Shown here: piece after piece, positions 33,824-42,581 of the stretch | How the letters are laid out: each line of letters opens with the position of its first letter | How positions within the stretch are numbered: position 1 is the stretch's first letter | NCBI RefSeq assembly: GCF_000311985.1 | Contig: NZ_HE978585.1 | Span: forward strand, 124,001 to 188,000 | Reading direction: 5' to 3' | Source of the DNA: Kallipyga massiliensis ph2 | GTDB taxonomy: Bacteria > Bacillota > Clostridia > Tissierellales > Peptoniphilaceae | Length of the DNA: 64,000 nt | Notes under the pieces: model-generated | The model's database searches: none | The model's input: the letters and a program-made list of their open reading frames with translations, nothing else | What the model was told of the DNA's origin: nothing | Program-made: the position numbers and the translations under genes

Positions 33824-35080
33824 TTATAATTTCCCAAGTTTACGGAACATCTCCTTCTTATAGGACTCAACACCGGGCTGATTAAAAGGATTTACTCCCA
33901 TTAGCTTGCAAGAAACATAGCAGGCCACTTGAAAGAAATAAAAAAGTTGGCCAAAATGATAGGCATCTAAGCTATCGATTTGGATGTTCATAACAGGCAT
34001 GCTAAGCTTATGTGCTTCAACTGTCGCTTCGTAAGCCATTCGATTGATTTCGGAAAAGTCTTTTCCATCAAGGTAATCGAACTGGTCATGAATATGATCT
34101 TTAGGAACCTTATATGACTCATTCTTATTGATCACTTCCAGGAAAGTCTCAAATATAATGGGTTCCCCGTCTTGTAAAAATTGACCAATTGAATGGAGTT
34201 CCTCGCTAAATTCACCGGTGACAGGGAAGATCCCCTTCCCGTCCTTACCTTCGCTCTCAGCAAATAATTGACGCCACCACTTGAAGAAGAAATTAAATCG
34301 GTAGTCAAATGAGGACAGGATTTCTAATTTTCTATTCAATCCGTAGAATATGTTTCTATGAATAGAATAAATTAAAGCCGGATTCTCGGACGGAGGAGAC
34401 TCGATTAGGGATCTTTTCATTTCCTCCGCACCCTTAACCAATGCTTTGATATCTACATTTGCTACTGCCATGGGTAATAAACCGACGTTTGTCATCGCTG
34501 TAAACCGTCCACCCACATTGAGCGGAAAATCAAAAAAATCAAATCCTTCTTGGCGGCTTATTTTATGCAATAAACTATCTACAGTACCGGTTGTAATTAC
34601 ACGACGAGCATATTCATCTCCATAGGTACGTTCACAAAGTTTTCTCAAAACCCTGAAGCCGGATCCCGGCTCCAAGGTTTCAAAGTTTTTTGCAATGCAG
34701 TCAATATAAAAACTCTTATCCTCAAGCTTATTTATTGTTTCCTGAATTTTTTGAGGATGAAGGGTATCCCCGGCATAGATGATCTGAGTGCCACTTTTAT
34801 CCCCAATTGATTCAATGACCGAGCGCGCTGCATTATTTGATCCGCCAACTCCTATAAGAACAAAAGCATCTGCTTGTTCACGAATTTCCTGTGCTTTCGA
34901 TATTATACGGTCAAGTTTTTCTTGGCTCGCATGTTCATTCAGATTAACCCAACCTTTACTATCTGTATAGGAATCCGTTGATTGAAACAGATCAGCCAGA
35001 TGATGATTTGCTTCATCAAGCAAGGAATCAAATTTATCTTTATATTGAATTGCATTCTCAACTGTAATCTTAAGCATCAT
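33824..35080 (-). CDS. pgi: Glucose-6-phosphate isomerase
   Basis: The SIS-domain enzyme of about 418 residues interconverts glucose-6-P and fructose-6-P. Visible motifs are FVLIGVGGSNNAARSVIE (sugar-phosphate loop), VITTGTVDSLL, LNVGGRFTAMTNVGLLP (the family signature GGRFS variant) and the C-terminal QPGVESYKKEMF with the conserved Lys. GGGTGGTA precedes the ATG pair; a GTG two codons earlier is possible. It sits between the TIM-like and YihS-like genes, so the operon carries its own copy of upper glycolysis. Whether it is the housekeeping Pgi or one adapted to another hexose phosphate cannot be told. Confidence 0.85.
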   Translation of the reverse strand: MMLKITVENAIQYKDKFDSLLDEANHHLADLFQSTDSYTDSKGWVNLNEHASQEKLDRIISKAQEIREQADAFVLIGVGGSNNAARSVIESIGDKSGTQIIYAGDTLHPQKIQETINKLEDKSFYIDCIAKNFETLEPGSGFRVLRKLCERTYGDEYARRVITTGTVDSLLHKISRQEGFDFFDFPLNVGGRFTAMTNVGLLPMAVANVDIKALVKGAEEMKRSLIESPPSENPALIYSIHRNIFYGLNRKLEILSSFDYRFNFFFKWWRQLFAESEGKDGKGIFPVTGEFSEELHSIGQFLQDGEPIIFETFLEVINKNESYKVPKDHIHDQFDYLDGKDFSEINRMAYEATVEAHKLSMPVMNIQIDSLDAYHFGQLFYFFQVACYVSCKLMGVNPFNQPGVESYKKEMFRKLGKL

Positions 35081-35098
35081 TACCACCCATCATGAGTA

Positions 35099-35935
35099 TC
35101 ACCCTTGCAAATATAACCGGATGATCTCCAAATATTCCTCCGGGTAAAATCCAATATCGCCTTGAAAACGTGTCAAAGCAATGAGGCCTCCAGAAATCTC
35201 TTCAATAGACGCGAGCATGGCTGCATTATCGGCTTTAAGGCCTCCACCATACACCACATCAATATCCCCAAATTCCTTCTTTATAAATCTGGCGATTTTA
35301 GTAATATACTCTTTCCCGGCCGGCTCCCTACCGGGTCCAATGCTCCAAATAGGCTCATAAGCGATGACAACCTTTGAAGTATCTACACCTTCTAACCCAA
35401 CTCGAATCTGATTGCCAAGAACTTCTTCCCATCTGGCTTGCTCCTCAATATCCTCCCCAATGCAGTAGACAACATTAAGGCCACGATTTTGGGCCGCTAA
35501 AATTTCCTTATTCAGTATTTTAGAGATGGCCTCTTCATCCTCAGCCCCGGCTGTTTTCAGGATCCCTCGTAAATCTTTTCTTTCTTCGCAATGTCCGATC
35601 AAAACATGAGAACATCCAATATCAGCCACAACTGCAGCAGGAAGATTTGTGGTAAATGCCCCAAAGTTTTTTCCTTTTTCTACATCCTCTCTGAAAACCC
35701 CCTGGGAGCCAACTTGAAGGAGCGAGCCAGATTGACGAGCCTGAATGGCTTGTAAGAGATGGAGCTCCGGATAGAATTGAACAAACTCGACATTCTTCCC
35801 TCTATACTCTTCCAGACCATCCTCAACGGACTGAACAATCGTTTCAGCCCACTGATTGAGGGGGGCTAAGTGGTTAACCCCCCCATATTCAGTTTCTACA
35901 TCAAAGCGTTTTAAGTTCAGATAAATATGCTTCAT
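35099..35935 (-). CDS. Triosephosphate isomerase-like protein
   Basis: The 278-residue protein has the TIM signature residues. NLKRF near residue 7 carries the substrate Lys, IGHCEER near residue 112 the electrophilic His, and YEPIWSIGPG near residue 192 the catalytic Glu. The phosphate loop VYGGGLKADN follows. It is diverged from housekeeping TIM (HCEER instead of HSERR, longer N-terminus), and related paralogues act on tetrulose or other sugar phosphates. It may convert glyceraldehyde-3-P and DHAP or a related pair made by the aldolase in this operon. Its ATG overlaps the stop of the LarA homologue (TAATG). Confidence 0.85.
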   Translation of the reverse strand: MKHIYLNLKRFDVETEYGGVNHLAPLNQWAETIVQSVEDGLEEYRGKNVEFVQFYPELHLLQAIQARQSGSLLQVGSQGVFREDVEKGKNFGAFTTNLPAAVVADIGCSHVLIGHCEERKDLRGILKTAGAEDEEAISKILNKEILAAQNRGLNVVYCIGEDIEEQARWEEVLGNQIRVGLEGVDTSKVVIAYEPIWSIGPGREPAGKEYITKIARFIKKEFGDIDVVYGGGLKADNAAMLASIEEISGGLIALTRFQGDIGFYPEEYLEIIRLYLQG

Positions 35936-37422
35936 TACTTATCCCCATTCCTGTGACCATACGCATCCATCTCATCCTGGGCCGGATCCTTCATACAGAG
36001 GTGGACAGATGCCCTCTTAAAGGTGAGGGGAAGGGCTAAAATATTAGGATCTTGGCCTACGAATTTCTTTTTCGCATCTTCTAAAGCTTCTTCAAAGGTC
36101 GCACGAGTTTTTAATCCCATGCCACGAGCATAGCCCGGTTCCTGAGCACCTACGATATAGATAGCTGAGGTATTCATTTCGGCAATATGACCACATGACA
36201 TCATGGAAAAACCGTGGAATGGATGGAAGGCATTGGTGAAGCGGTACTTGCGAATGTACTCTTCATTGGTTGCAAAGTACTCTCCATAGCGGTTCATATC
36301 CGGCAAAACATTCATATAGTCTTTCTGGAAAAGATCATAGAGGTCTCTCATGTAAGGCCATAGTTCATCATGGAAGTAGCCATTACAGGTTGAAGAGCAA
36401 ATAATCACACAATGATCACTCATGATCCGCTTAAAGCGAAGAACCTGGGCGGAGAGAGCCTGCATCATCATGATAGGGTTCGTCCCCATGCCGTCGCCAT
36501 AATGGAATTTCTGAGGCATCCCAAATACCAGAACGTCATATTTCTTATCTGCCCAATGGACATAAGTGCGTTGGTCAGCAATTTTCCAACTTTCCGGCAT
36601 CATGATCTTGGCGTAGCCGGAGTAGATGGCAATCTGGCGGGAGTAGGTGTCCAGGACAGCATCACAGCAGAAGAAGGGGTGACCCATCTTCTCTTCCATA
36701 TGCATGGAAATCTCATCGAATTTATGGCGCATCAGACTTCCCCCATTTACCGGGGTGAAATCAGGACGGTGCATAACCGAAGGAACGTGGTGGCTTCCAA
36801 TGCTCTTCCAGTTCGTAATGCCGGTAGCACTATGTTTATAGCCGCCGGAATAACCACCATAGGGGTTCCCCTGAACGTGGCCAATCAAGATGGGGATATC
36901 TGCTTCATATACATACTTGTTGATGAATACAGGGTCTCCTCTCTTCGTGCAACCCAAATCAACCATATGCTCATGATCTTCTGAGTCATGGCTAATAATC
37001 TGTCCGGTGGGCCAGAATTGTTGGAAAAGTTCATCCCCAAAAATCGCCCGGGCATCCTCCATCTTCGACCGCGGATGAAGGCCATTGGAAATGATAAAGA
37101 GAATGTCCTTATCTTCCACGCCCGCCTGATGGAGTTCCTCTAAGATATATTTAATCGAAAGCTTCCGGTGGCTGGTGGCTTGCTCACCCCCCTTGACCCG
37201 GTCAGGAACAACAAAGGCAACGGTGGACCCTTTATGGGCAAGTTCCGATAGCCTAGGCATGCCCATAGGATGAGCAAGGCTTTCTTTGTAGGCGGCTTCC
37301 AGCTTATCCTCGGGAATGTGATCAGGATCTTTGACGGTTTCACCCGGAATAAAAACATCCGTACTATCCGGTAAATTTGCACCTAAAGTACCGTGTCCAT
37401 ATTCAAACTCAAAATGTTTCAT
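35935..37422 (-). CDS. LarA homologue, nickel-pincer-dependent 2-hydroxyacid racemase/epimerase
   Basis: LarA proteins racemise or epimerise 2-hydroxy acids by hydride transfer to the nickel-pincer cofactor made by LarBCE. The 495-residue protein keeps the key pattern. PDR at residues 73-75 and NGLHP with His116 come first, then ISHDSED with His145. GGYSGGYK follows with Lys196 (cofactor-attachment Lys) and SHH with His212 at the nickel-ligand spacing. The position of the second catalytic His (ten before the Lys) is Asn186 here. It is longer than classical LarA (about 425). It sits among sugar-phosphate genes, so a sugar-derived hydroxy acid may be the substrate. AGGAGGAAGCA precedes the ATG. 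Confidence 0.85.
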   Translation of the reverse strand: MKHFEFEYGHGTLGANLPDSTDVFIPGETVKDPDHIPEDKLEAAYKESLAHPMGMPRLSELAHKGSTVAFVVPDRVKGGEQATSHRKLSIKYILEELHQAGVEDKDILFIISNGLHPRSKMEDARAIFGDELFQQFWPTGQIISHDSEDHEHMVDLGCTKRGDPVFINKYVYEADIPILIGHVQGNPYGGYSGGYKHSATGITNWKSIGSHHVPSVMHRPDFTPVNGGSLMRHKFDEISMHMEEKMGHPFFCCDAVLDTYSRQIAIYSGYAKIMMPESWKIADQRTYVHWADKKYDVLVFGMPQKFHYGDGMGTNPIMMMQALSAQVLRFKRIMSDHCVIICSSTCNGYFHDELWPYMRDLYDLFQKDYMNVLPDMNRYGEYFATNEEYIRKYRFTNAFHPFHGFSMMSCGHIAEMNTSAIYIVGAQEPGYARGMGLKTRATFEEALEDAKKKFVGQDPNILALPLTFKRASVHLCMKDPAQDEMDAYGHRNGDK

Positions 37423-37446
37423 TGCTTCCTCCTATCCGTAAATAAG

Positions 37447-38601
37447 CTAGATACCTTGCTTCCGGTATCTTTCCGCCATTTCATCCAAGCTGATTTTCTC
37501 GACCAAGGGGGCTTTACCCAGAGTCCCAAAGTCAATGAGCAATGGACCGACCGCTTCCTTAGTACCTGCCTCAATAGCCGAAATCACCTCGAATAGATCT
37601 CCTTCTGCCGGGCCTCCGTGCATGATAACATCCATGATTGATCCAACAAAAATACGTGGATCAAAAGCCTCCTTATTGTCTTCCAGGCTTCGATAAATTT
37701 CGCCTATTGATTGACTCGCTTGAAGGGCTTTCTTCTTTTGGAATAATTCCTTTAGATTTCTGGTCACCGCCAATCGAATATCCGTATCCACATTGATTTT
37801 ATTGATACCGAATTGAATGACTTCCACTAACTGATCCACCTCAATCCCGTGCATGTCTTTCAACTGACTACCCAAGTCCAGCAGTTCCTTGACGATATAC
37901 TGGGGAACGGTTGAAGAACCGTGACTGACTAAAAAGCCTTCAATGCCTTCATGCACCATGCATTCTTTAATTGCTATAGGGATCTGCTTCCGGATAACCG
38001 TATCCTTACCTTTATTGGCACCATGTTTGGTTCCATAGGAAATGGCTAAAGCATCTACCCTTGTTTTTTTAAAGAAGTCAATGGCAGCAAGTGGGTGTGT
38101 ATATGTTGAGCTGACAGAAGCGACATCATCTTCAACTCCGGCCAAAATGCCTAACTCCCCTTCAACCGTGACTCCTCGCTCATGGGCATATTTAACAACT
38201 TCTCGAGTAAGCTCCACATTCTCCTCAAAGGGTAGGGAGCTACCATCGATCATGACACTTGTGTAACCGCCTTCGATAGCCGCAACAACGGAATCAAAGT
38301 TTTTTCCATGGTCTAAATGAACAGCAATAGGAATGTCAGAGTCTGCACCATACTGCTGAACTCCTCTTACAATATTCTTTGCTCCCCGCTTTTTATCCTC
38401 TAGGCTGCTATTGGCAAAGTCAACCCGACCTCCCATAAAGCCATTGGCAAGATCAGCACCCTGTAAAATCGCCGGTGAACGAAATTGCTCATGAACTTCG
38501 ATGGCTGCCTTGATTTGAGCGACGGAGTTGACATTGAAAGCCGGCTGTCCATAAGAAAACTGATCTGCAGCCTCCAGAATTACCCTCATTGGTACTAACA
38601 T
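37447..38601 (-). CDS. Class II ketose-bisphosphate aldolase
   Basis: This zinc-dependent TIM-barrel aldolase of 384 residues has PAFNVNSVAQIKAAIE at the N-terminus, HLDHGKN (zinc His), SVMIDGSSLPFEENV, VEGELGIL and AISYGTKHGANKGKD. Class II aldolases split ketose-1,6-bisphosphates to DHAP and an aldehyde. It is longer than typical FbaA/GatY (about 285-360) and carries an extra C-terminal 60 residues. Fructose-, tagatose- or another ketose-bisphosphate are all possible. It lies between the phosphofructokinase and the LarA homologue, 24 bases before the latter. AAGGAAAAGT precedes the ATG. Confidence 0.88.
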   Translation of the reverse strand: MLVPMRVILEAADQFSYGQPAFNVNSVAQIKAAIEVHEQFRSPAILQGADLANGFMGGRVDFANSSLEDKKRGAKNIVRGVQQYGADSDIPIAVHLDHGKNFDSVVAAIEGGYTSVMIDGSSLPFEENVELTREVVKYAHERGVTVEGELGILAGVEDDVASVSSTYTHPLAAIDFFKKTRVDALAISYGTKHGANKGKDTVIRKQIPIAIKECMVHEGIEGFLVSHGSSTVPQYIVKELLDLGSQLKDMHGIEVDQLVEVIQFGINKINVDTDIRLAVTRNLKELFQKKKALQASQSIGEIYRSLEDNKEAFDPRIFVGSIMDVIMHGGPAEGDLFEVISAIEAGTKEAVGPLLIDFGTLGKAPLVEKISLDEMAERYRKQGI

Positions 38602-38670
38602 ACTTTTCCTTCTTTCTTTTCAAATAGAAACAAATAAACAAAGAAACCATCATCTCTATCAGAAGATAAA

Positions 38671-39828
38671 TTAATTGAAAGAGATCATCTCCGGTAAATC
38701 AATCCCTATCAATGGTCGACACCATTCCTTAAAAGCCTCTGTCATCCCATTTCCTGTTTCATTGATAAATTCTTTTGGTATTTTTCGTTCATAAAGCATA
38801 ACCTCTTCGATATCAAGAAGTTCGTACTCCACTTGGTAGGGAGATGTGGAAAGGCGACGGATGGAAACCATCTTTCCGGTCTCCCCATCCAGCACCGCCT
38901 GACAGGCGATTCTGCCCACATCCTCCGCTTCACGCCGGTCAACCGAGCTTTGCATAAGGATAGAAGCTCTGCCCAATAAGCCCGGTTTCTCACCCCGCGC
39001 CTTATAGCCAAGTTCTTTAATAATCAGATGAGCTAGGTGAGAACTAACGTCCCCAAAATACGTAGCTCGGTCAGTCTTGAAAATAGGTTTGACAATAGGA
39101 TTGCCCTCTTGGTCATGAAGTCCTTCACTTGCAACCACGACTATTCCTGATTTTATTTTTAGTTGATCTGACACATCTTGAAGAAATTGATCCTGATTAA
39201 AAGCAAGTTCCGGGAGATAAATGAGATCCGGTCCCATCCCTTGATCCTCTGCCAGAGCTGAGGAAGCCGTGATCCAACCGGCATTTCTTCCCGATGCCTC
39301 GAGGACAACCACATGGATAGGAAGGCTTTTGACATCCGCCGCAAGTTCCTGGACGCTCTGGGCCATGTATCTGGCCGCAGAACCGAATCCGGGGCTGTGG
39401 TCGGTAACGGCAATATCATTATCCATGGTTTTCGGGATCCCCATAATCTTGATTTTCTTTCCCATGGACAGGCACATCTTATGGAGTTTTCCGCAGGTGT
39501 CCATGGTCCCGTTTCCCCCATTCATGAGAACAAAACCTATCCCTTGTTCCTCAAGAATCTCCACAATCCTTTGATAATCTGACTCCTCCAAAGGGTATCT
39601 CGAGCTACCAAGCGCAGTACCCGGAGTGTGGAGAAGGAGATTCAATTTTTCATCAGGTAGACCTTCAAGATGGATGAAATCCTGATTCATCAAGCCTGCA
39701 CATCCATTTCTTGCGCCTAGAATTTCGTCAATCCCTTGGGATTTGGCATACTGGATGGCACCATATAGGGAAGCGTTGAGAACCGCTGTCGGCCCTCCCC
39801 CATGTACAATCAATAATTTCTTCAACAT
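38671..39828 (-). CDS. 6-phosphofructokinase, probably PPi-dependent type
   Basis: This is a phosphofructokinase superfamily enzyme of about 385 residues. It has LIVHGGGPTAVLNASL, GGNGTMDTC, PKTMDNDIAVTDHSPGFGSAA and LEASGRNAGWI. A Lys in the PKTxDND motif, where ATP enzymes have Gly, points to pyrophosphate as donor according to family knowledge. I choose the ATG at 39828 (GAGGAAAAT upstream, protein MLKKLLIVHGGG). The longer open frame overlaps nagA and is not conserved. The gene lies 14 bases after nagA, and its product would phosphorylate fructose-6-P made by NagB or Pgi. Confidence 0.87.
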   Translation of the reverse strand: MLKKLLIVHGGGPTAVLNASLYGAIQYAKSQGIDEILGARNGCAGLMNQDFIHLEGLPDEKLNLLLHTPGTALGSSRYPLEESDYQRIVEILEEQGIGFVLMNGGNGTMDTCGKLHKMCLSMGKKIKIMGIPKTMDNDIAVTDHSPGFGSAARYMAQSVQELAADVKSLPIHVVVLEASGRNAGWITASSALAEDQGMGPDLIYLPELAFNQDQFLQDVSDQLKIKSGIVVVASEGLHDQEGNPIVKPIFKTDRATYFGDVSSHLAHLIIKELGYKARGEKPGLLGRASILMQSSVDRREAEDVGRIACQAVLDGETGKMVSIRRLSTSPYQVEYELLDIEEVMLYERKIPKEFINETGNGMTEAFKEWCRPLIGIDLPEMISFN

Positions 39829-39842
39829 ATTTTCCTCATTCT

Positions 39843-41012
39843 CTATGCTAGGTCCGCTTTCCGGTATACGATCTTCCCTCCCACCATGGTCCAAACCACG
39901 TTCAAATCCTCATCAATGAGGAGGCAATCGGCCAAATACCCTTCCGACAGTTGACCCATTTCGTGGTCTAGACGGAGGACACGTGCCGGATTGGTTGAAA
40001 AAATGGGAAGGATCTTCTCGATGGGATCATGGGTAAAAGACACCATGTTTTTCAAGGCCCGATCCAAGGTGAGCGTGCTCCCTGCTCGGACGCCATTTGA
40101 GGCCAGCTTGGCATCCCCGTCCTCAACGACAATGTCATTTACGCCCAGCCGGTAATGCCCGTCCGGGAACCCTGTCGCCATCATGCTATCCGTTATCGCC
40201 ACCAGGCGGTCATAGGACTTGCATTTCACCACCATCCGGATGGTGGAGGGAACCAGGTGGCGTCCGTCGCAGATGATTTCACAGAAACAGTCGCTTTCCA
40301 GGGCAGCCCCCATAATGGCCGGCTCATGTTGGTGAAAGAGCCGCATGGCATTAAAAAGGTGAGTCATGGATACGGCCCCATCATCGATTGCCTCCCGGCT
40401 GGTCTCATAGGTCGCCGAGGAGTGGCCCAGGGAAAAAGGAATGTCCTTTCCGAAACGGCGGATAAGGTCCGGGACACCGGGAACTTCAGGAGCAACCGTG
40501 ATATAGGTAACCGTATGATCCGAGGCTTCAATATAGCGCTCAAGCAGAGAAGCGTCCCCTTCGATCAGGAGATGTGCTGGCATGGATCCTCGATACTCCT
40601 GAGAAATAAAAGGTCCCTCCAAATGGGAGCCTAACAAACGGGCGCCCATCGTTCCCGACTTAGTCTTTTTTGCAACGTCTCGTAGACAACGGATGGTGTT
40701 TTCTTCCGTATCGGTTACGATGCTGGCATTCCAGGCCGTAACCCCCTTGGAAGCGAAGAAGTGAGAAATCCTATCCAGCCCCTCCGAATCCGCTGCATTC
40801 ACATCCACGCCCACTGCTCCATGGGTGTGAATATCAATAAAACCGGGGACCAGACGCAAGCCCTGACCATCCAGGACGGCTTGACCCGAATCCCCCGCGG
40901 CCACGGTCTTATCGCCGGAGGTCACAATTCTTTGAAACCTTCCGTCCTCGACCCAAAGGGTGGCAGAATGGAAGGCCCCATCAATATAGGCATTGACATT
41001 GGTAATCTTCAT
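39843..41012 (-). CDS. nagA: N-acetylglucosamine-6-phosphate deacetylase
   Basis: NagA removes acetate from GlcNAc-6-P to give glucosamine-6-P. The 389-residue amidohydrolase has PGFIDIHTHGAVGVDVN near residue 55, HLEGPF near residue 130, LGHSSATY, MTHLFNAM, DGRHL and ITDSMMATG. All are typical NagA metal and substrate motifs. The ATG at 41012 gives the start MKITNVNAYIDG with GGGGATC upstream. The next gene upstream codes for the NagB-like deaminase and the next downstream for phosphofructokinase, so products flow directly into the aldolase step. No sugar PTS or GlcNAc kinase gene is in the window. Confidence 0.92.
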   Translation of the reverse strand: MKITNVNAYIDGAFHSATLWVEDGRFQRIVTSGDKTVAAGDSGQAVLDGQGLRLVPGFIDIHTHGAVGVDVNAADSEGLDRISHFFASKGVTAWNASIVTDTEENTIRCLRDVAKKTKSGTMGARLLGSHLEGPFISQEYRGSMPAHLLIEGDASLLERYIEASDHTVTYITVAPEVPGVPDLIRRFGKDIPFSLGHSSATYETSREAIDDGAVSMTHLFNAMRLFHQHEPAIMGAALESDCFCEIICDGRHLVPSTIRMVVKCKSYDRLVAITDSMMATGFPDGHYRLGVNDIVVEDGDAKLASNGVRAGSTLTLDRALKNMVSFTHDPIEKILPIFSTNPARVLRLDHEMGQLSEGYLADCLLIDEDLNVVWTMVGGKIVYRKADLA

Positions 41013-41033
41013 GATCGGGATCCCCAAGTTCGT

Positions 41034-41855
41034 CTAAAAGGCTTTTTGTGAAGCATTGGAGTTGGCGATAATCTGACAATCTTTGTGGTTTTGGAGAAGG
41101 GTGACCGGATAAGCACTGGTGGGCTCCTCATAGATTGCTCGACGCAGGACCGACCGATGCCAATCCCTGAAGACCCCCAGCCGGATGCTTCGAGCCGCAT
41201 AGATGGATTTCATCCCCAAGGTTACCGCTTTCTTGGGCATGGCATCGATCGCGCCGCTCAGATCCCCAATCGCATTAGCAACTAGCGTCTCCCGGCTGAT
41301 GTTGATAACCCGCGTCGGCAGCTGGACGAATTCTTCCGCTGACAGGTCCTCTTCCGGCTCATTAAAAGCCACATGACCGTTGATACCGATACCTCCGATA
41401 CATAAATCGGCCCCGCCCAATTCTTCCATTTTCCGATCGAGGGCCTCCGGATCCTCAGGGTTGGGAAAGAAGCGGTTCTCTTCCGGCATCAAAAGATCCG
41501 GATCAATCCGACCGTAGACCTCCCGGTCCATAAATCCCCGGAAGGACAGAGGGTCCGACTTATCGATGTATGAACCATCATCATTCAAATATTCATCCAT
41601 ATTAAAGAAATAGCAATTCTTTAATGAAATCCCGCCCTCATTGACCAGGCGAACAAAAATCGGATAGTGACCGACCGGCCCCACCGGACAGATGAGGACG
41701 GTTGGTTTATTCTCACGATTATTCTTGGTAATGGTCCGAACCATTTCCAGAGCGAGCTCATAGAAGACCTCACCCGAGTCGCCCAGGGTTTTTACCGGGA
41801 TTTTCCCATCCTCATGAAGCTTTTCCCCTTCAATATGATACATTCTTTTATCCAT
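41034..41855 (-). CDS. Glucosamine-6-phosphate deaminase (NagB-like)
   Basis: This is a NagB/RpiA/SIS-like protein of 273 residues. It has FFNMDEYL near residue 85, where the Asp is catalytic in NagB, GGIGINGHVAFNEP near residue 150 and VTLGMKSIYAARS near residue 205. NagB converts glucosamine-6-P to fructose-6-P and ammonia. The sequence is diverged (MVRTITKNN, extended loop around SYIDKSDPLSFRGF), so a related amino-sugar phosphate might be used. It begins 24 bases after the response regulator gene and precedes nagA by 21 bases. Confidence 0.85.
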   Translation of the reverse strand: MDKRMYHIEGEKLHEDGKIPVKTLGDSGEVFYELALEMVRTITKNNRENKPTVLICPVGPVGHYPIFVRLVNEGGISLKNCYFFNMDEYLNDDGSYIDKSDPLSFRGFMDREVYGRIDPDLLMPEENRFFPNPEDPEALDRKMEELGGADLCIGGIGINGHVAFNEPEEDLSAEEFVQLPTRVINISRETLVANAIGDLSGAIDAMPKKAVTLGMKSIYAARSIRLGVFRDWHRSVLRRAIYEEPTSAYPVTLLQNHKDCQIIANSNASQKAF

Positions 41856-41879
41856 GCTTTATCTCCTATCTATATGCCG

Positions 41880-42575
41880 CTATTCTTCCAAAAAGAGCTG
41901 CTCTAGTCTCATCTTTTGAATTAATGCCACAATTTCTTTAGTCCGCCGGCAGCCGAACTTATAGAGCAAACCGGATATTTGCGTTTTCACCGTGACGATT
42001 TCCACCCCGCGAATCTCTGCAATCTCCCGCACTTTCTTTTTTTGAAGAAGGAGGCGGATAATCTCCCTCTCCGCATTCGTCAGCTTTGATACGTTATGAA
42101 TAAAGAAAAGCAAGGACCGCTCACTGTCTTGGAGGCGGGAGAACTCTCGCATGACCGACCGCTGGACCTGACTTTGGAGGATGGTCTCATCCCGGTAGGC
42201 CCGGCGAATGTGGGAGAGGAGAACTTCACTCTCACAACCCTTTACCACATAGTCCACTGCCCCGGTCGACATCCCCGCCTGAATCATTTCATCCGTTTCA
42301 TGGGCCGTCATAAAAACCACTTTTACAGAAGGATGGTTTTCCGAAATAATCTGAGCGGCTTTGATGCCGGAGTCCAACTCCTCCATCTCCACATCCATGA
42401 GAATCACGTCCGGCTTTGGATCTGCCCCGTCGACCAAGGCAACGATCTCATCTCCGCGTCCGGCGGACCCCACGACCTCCATATCCTCTTCCATATTGAT
42501 GGTTTCGCAAAAATCCTCACGCAGAAGCTCAATATCCTCTGCCACCATTATCTGAATTCGATCCTTGTCCGACAA
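41880..42575 (-). CDS. NarL/LuxR-type response regulator
   Basis: The 231-residue protein has a receiver domain with AEDIELLRED (acidic pair), VILMDVEME (phospho-Asp near 57), FMTAHE and YVVKG (Lys). A C-terminal LuxR-like helix-turn-helix (LTNAEREIIRLLLQKKKVREIAEIRGVEIVTVKTQI in segments) follows. The start is a TTG at 42575 with GAGGTGATGAGAG upstream. It follows the sensor kinase gene by six bases. It probably controls this cluster in response to the kinase; no obvious repeat operator is visible. Confidence 0.88.
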   Translation of the reverse strand: MSDKDRIQIMVAEDIELLREDFCETINMEEDMEVVGSAGRGDEIVALVDGADPKPDVILMDVEMEELDSGIKAAQIISENHPSVKVVFMTAHETDEMIQAGMSTGAVDYVVKGCESEVLLSHIRRAYRDETILQSQVQRSVMREFSRLQDSERSLLFFIHNVSKLTNAEREIIRLLLQKKKVREIAEIRGVEIVTVKTQISGLLYKFGCRRTKEIVALIQKMRLEQLFLEE

Positions 42576-42581
42576 CTCTCA

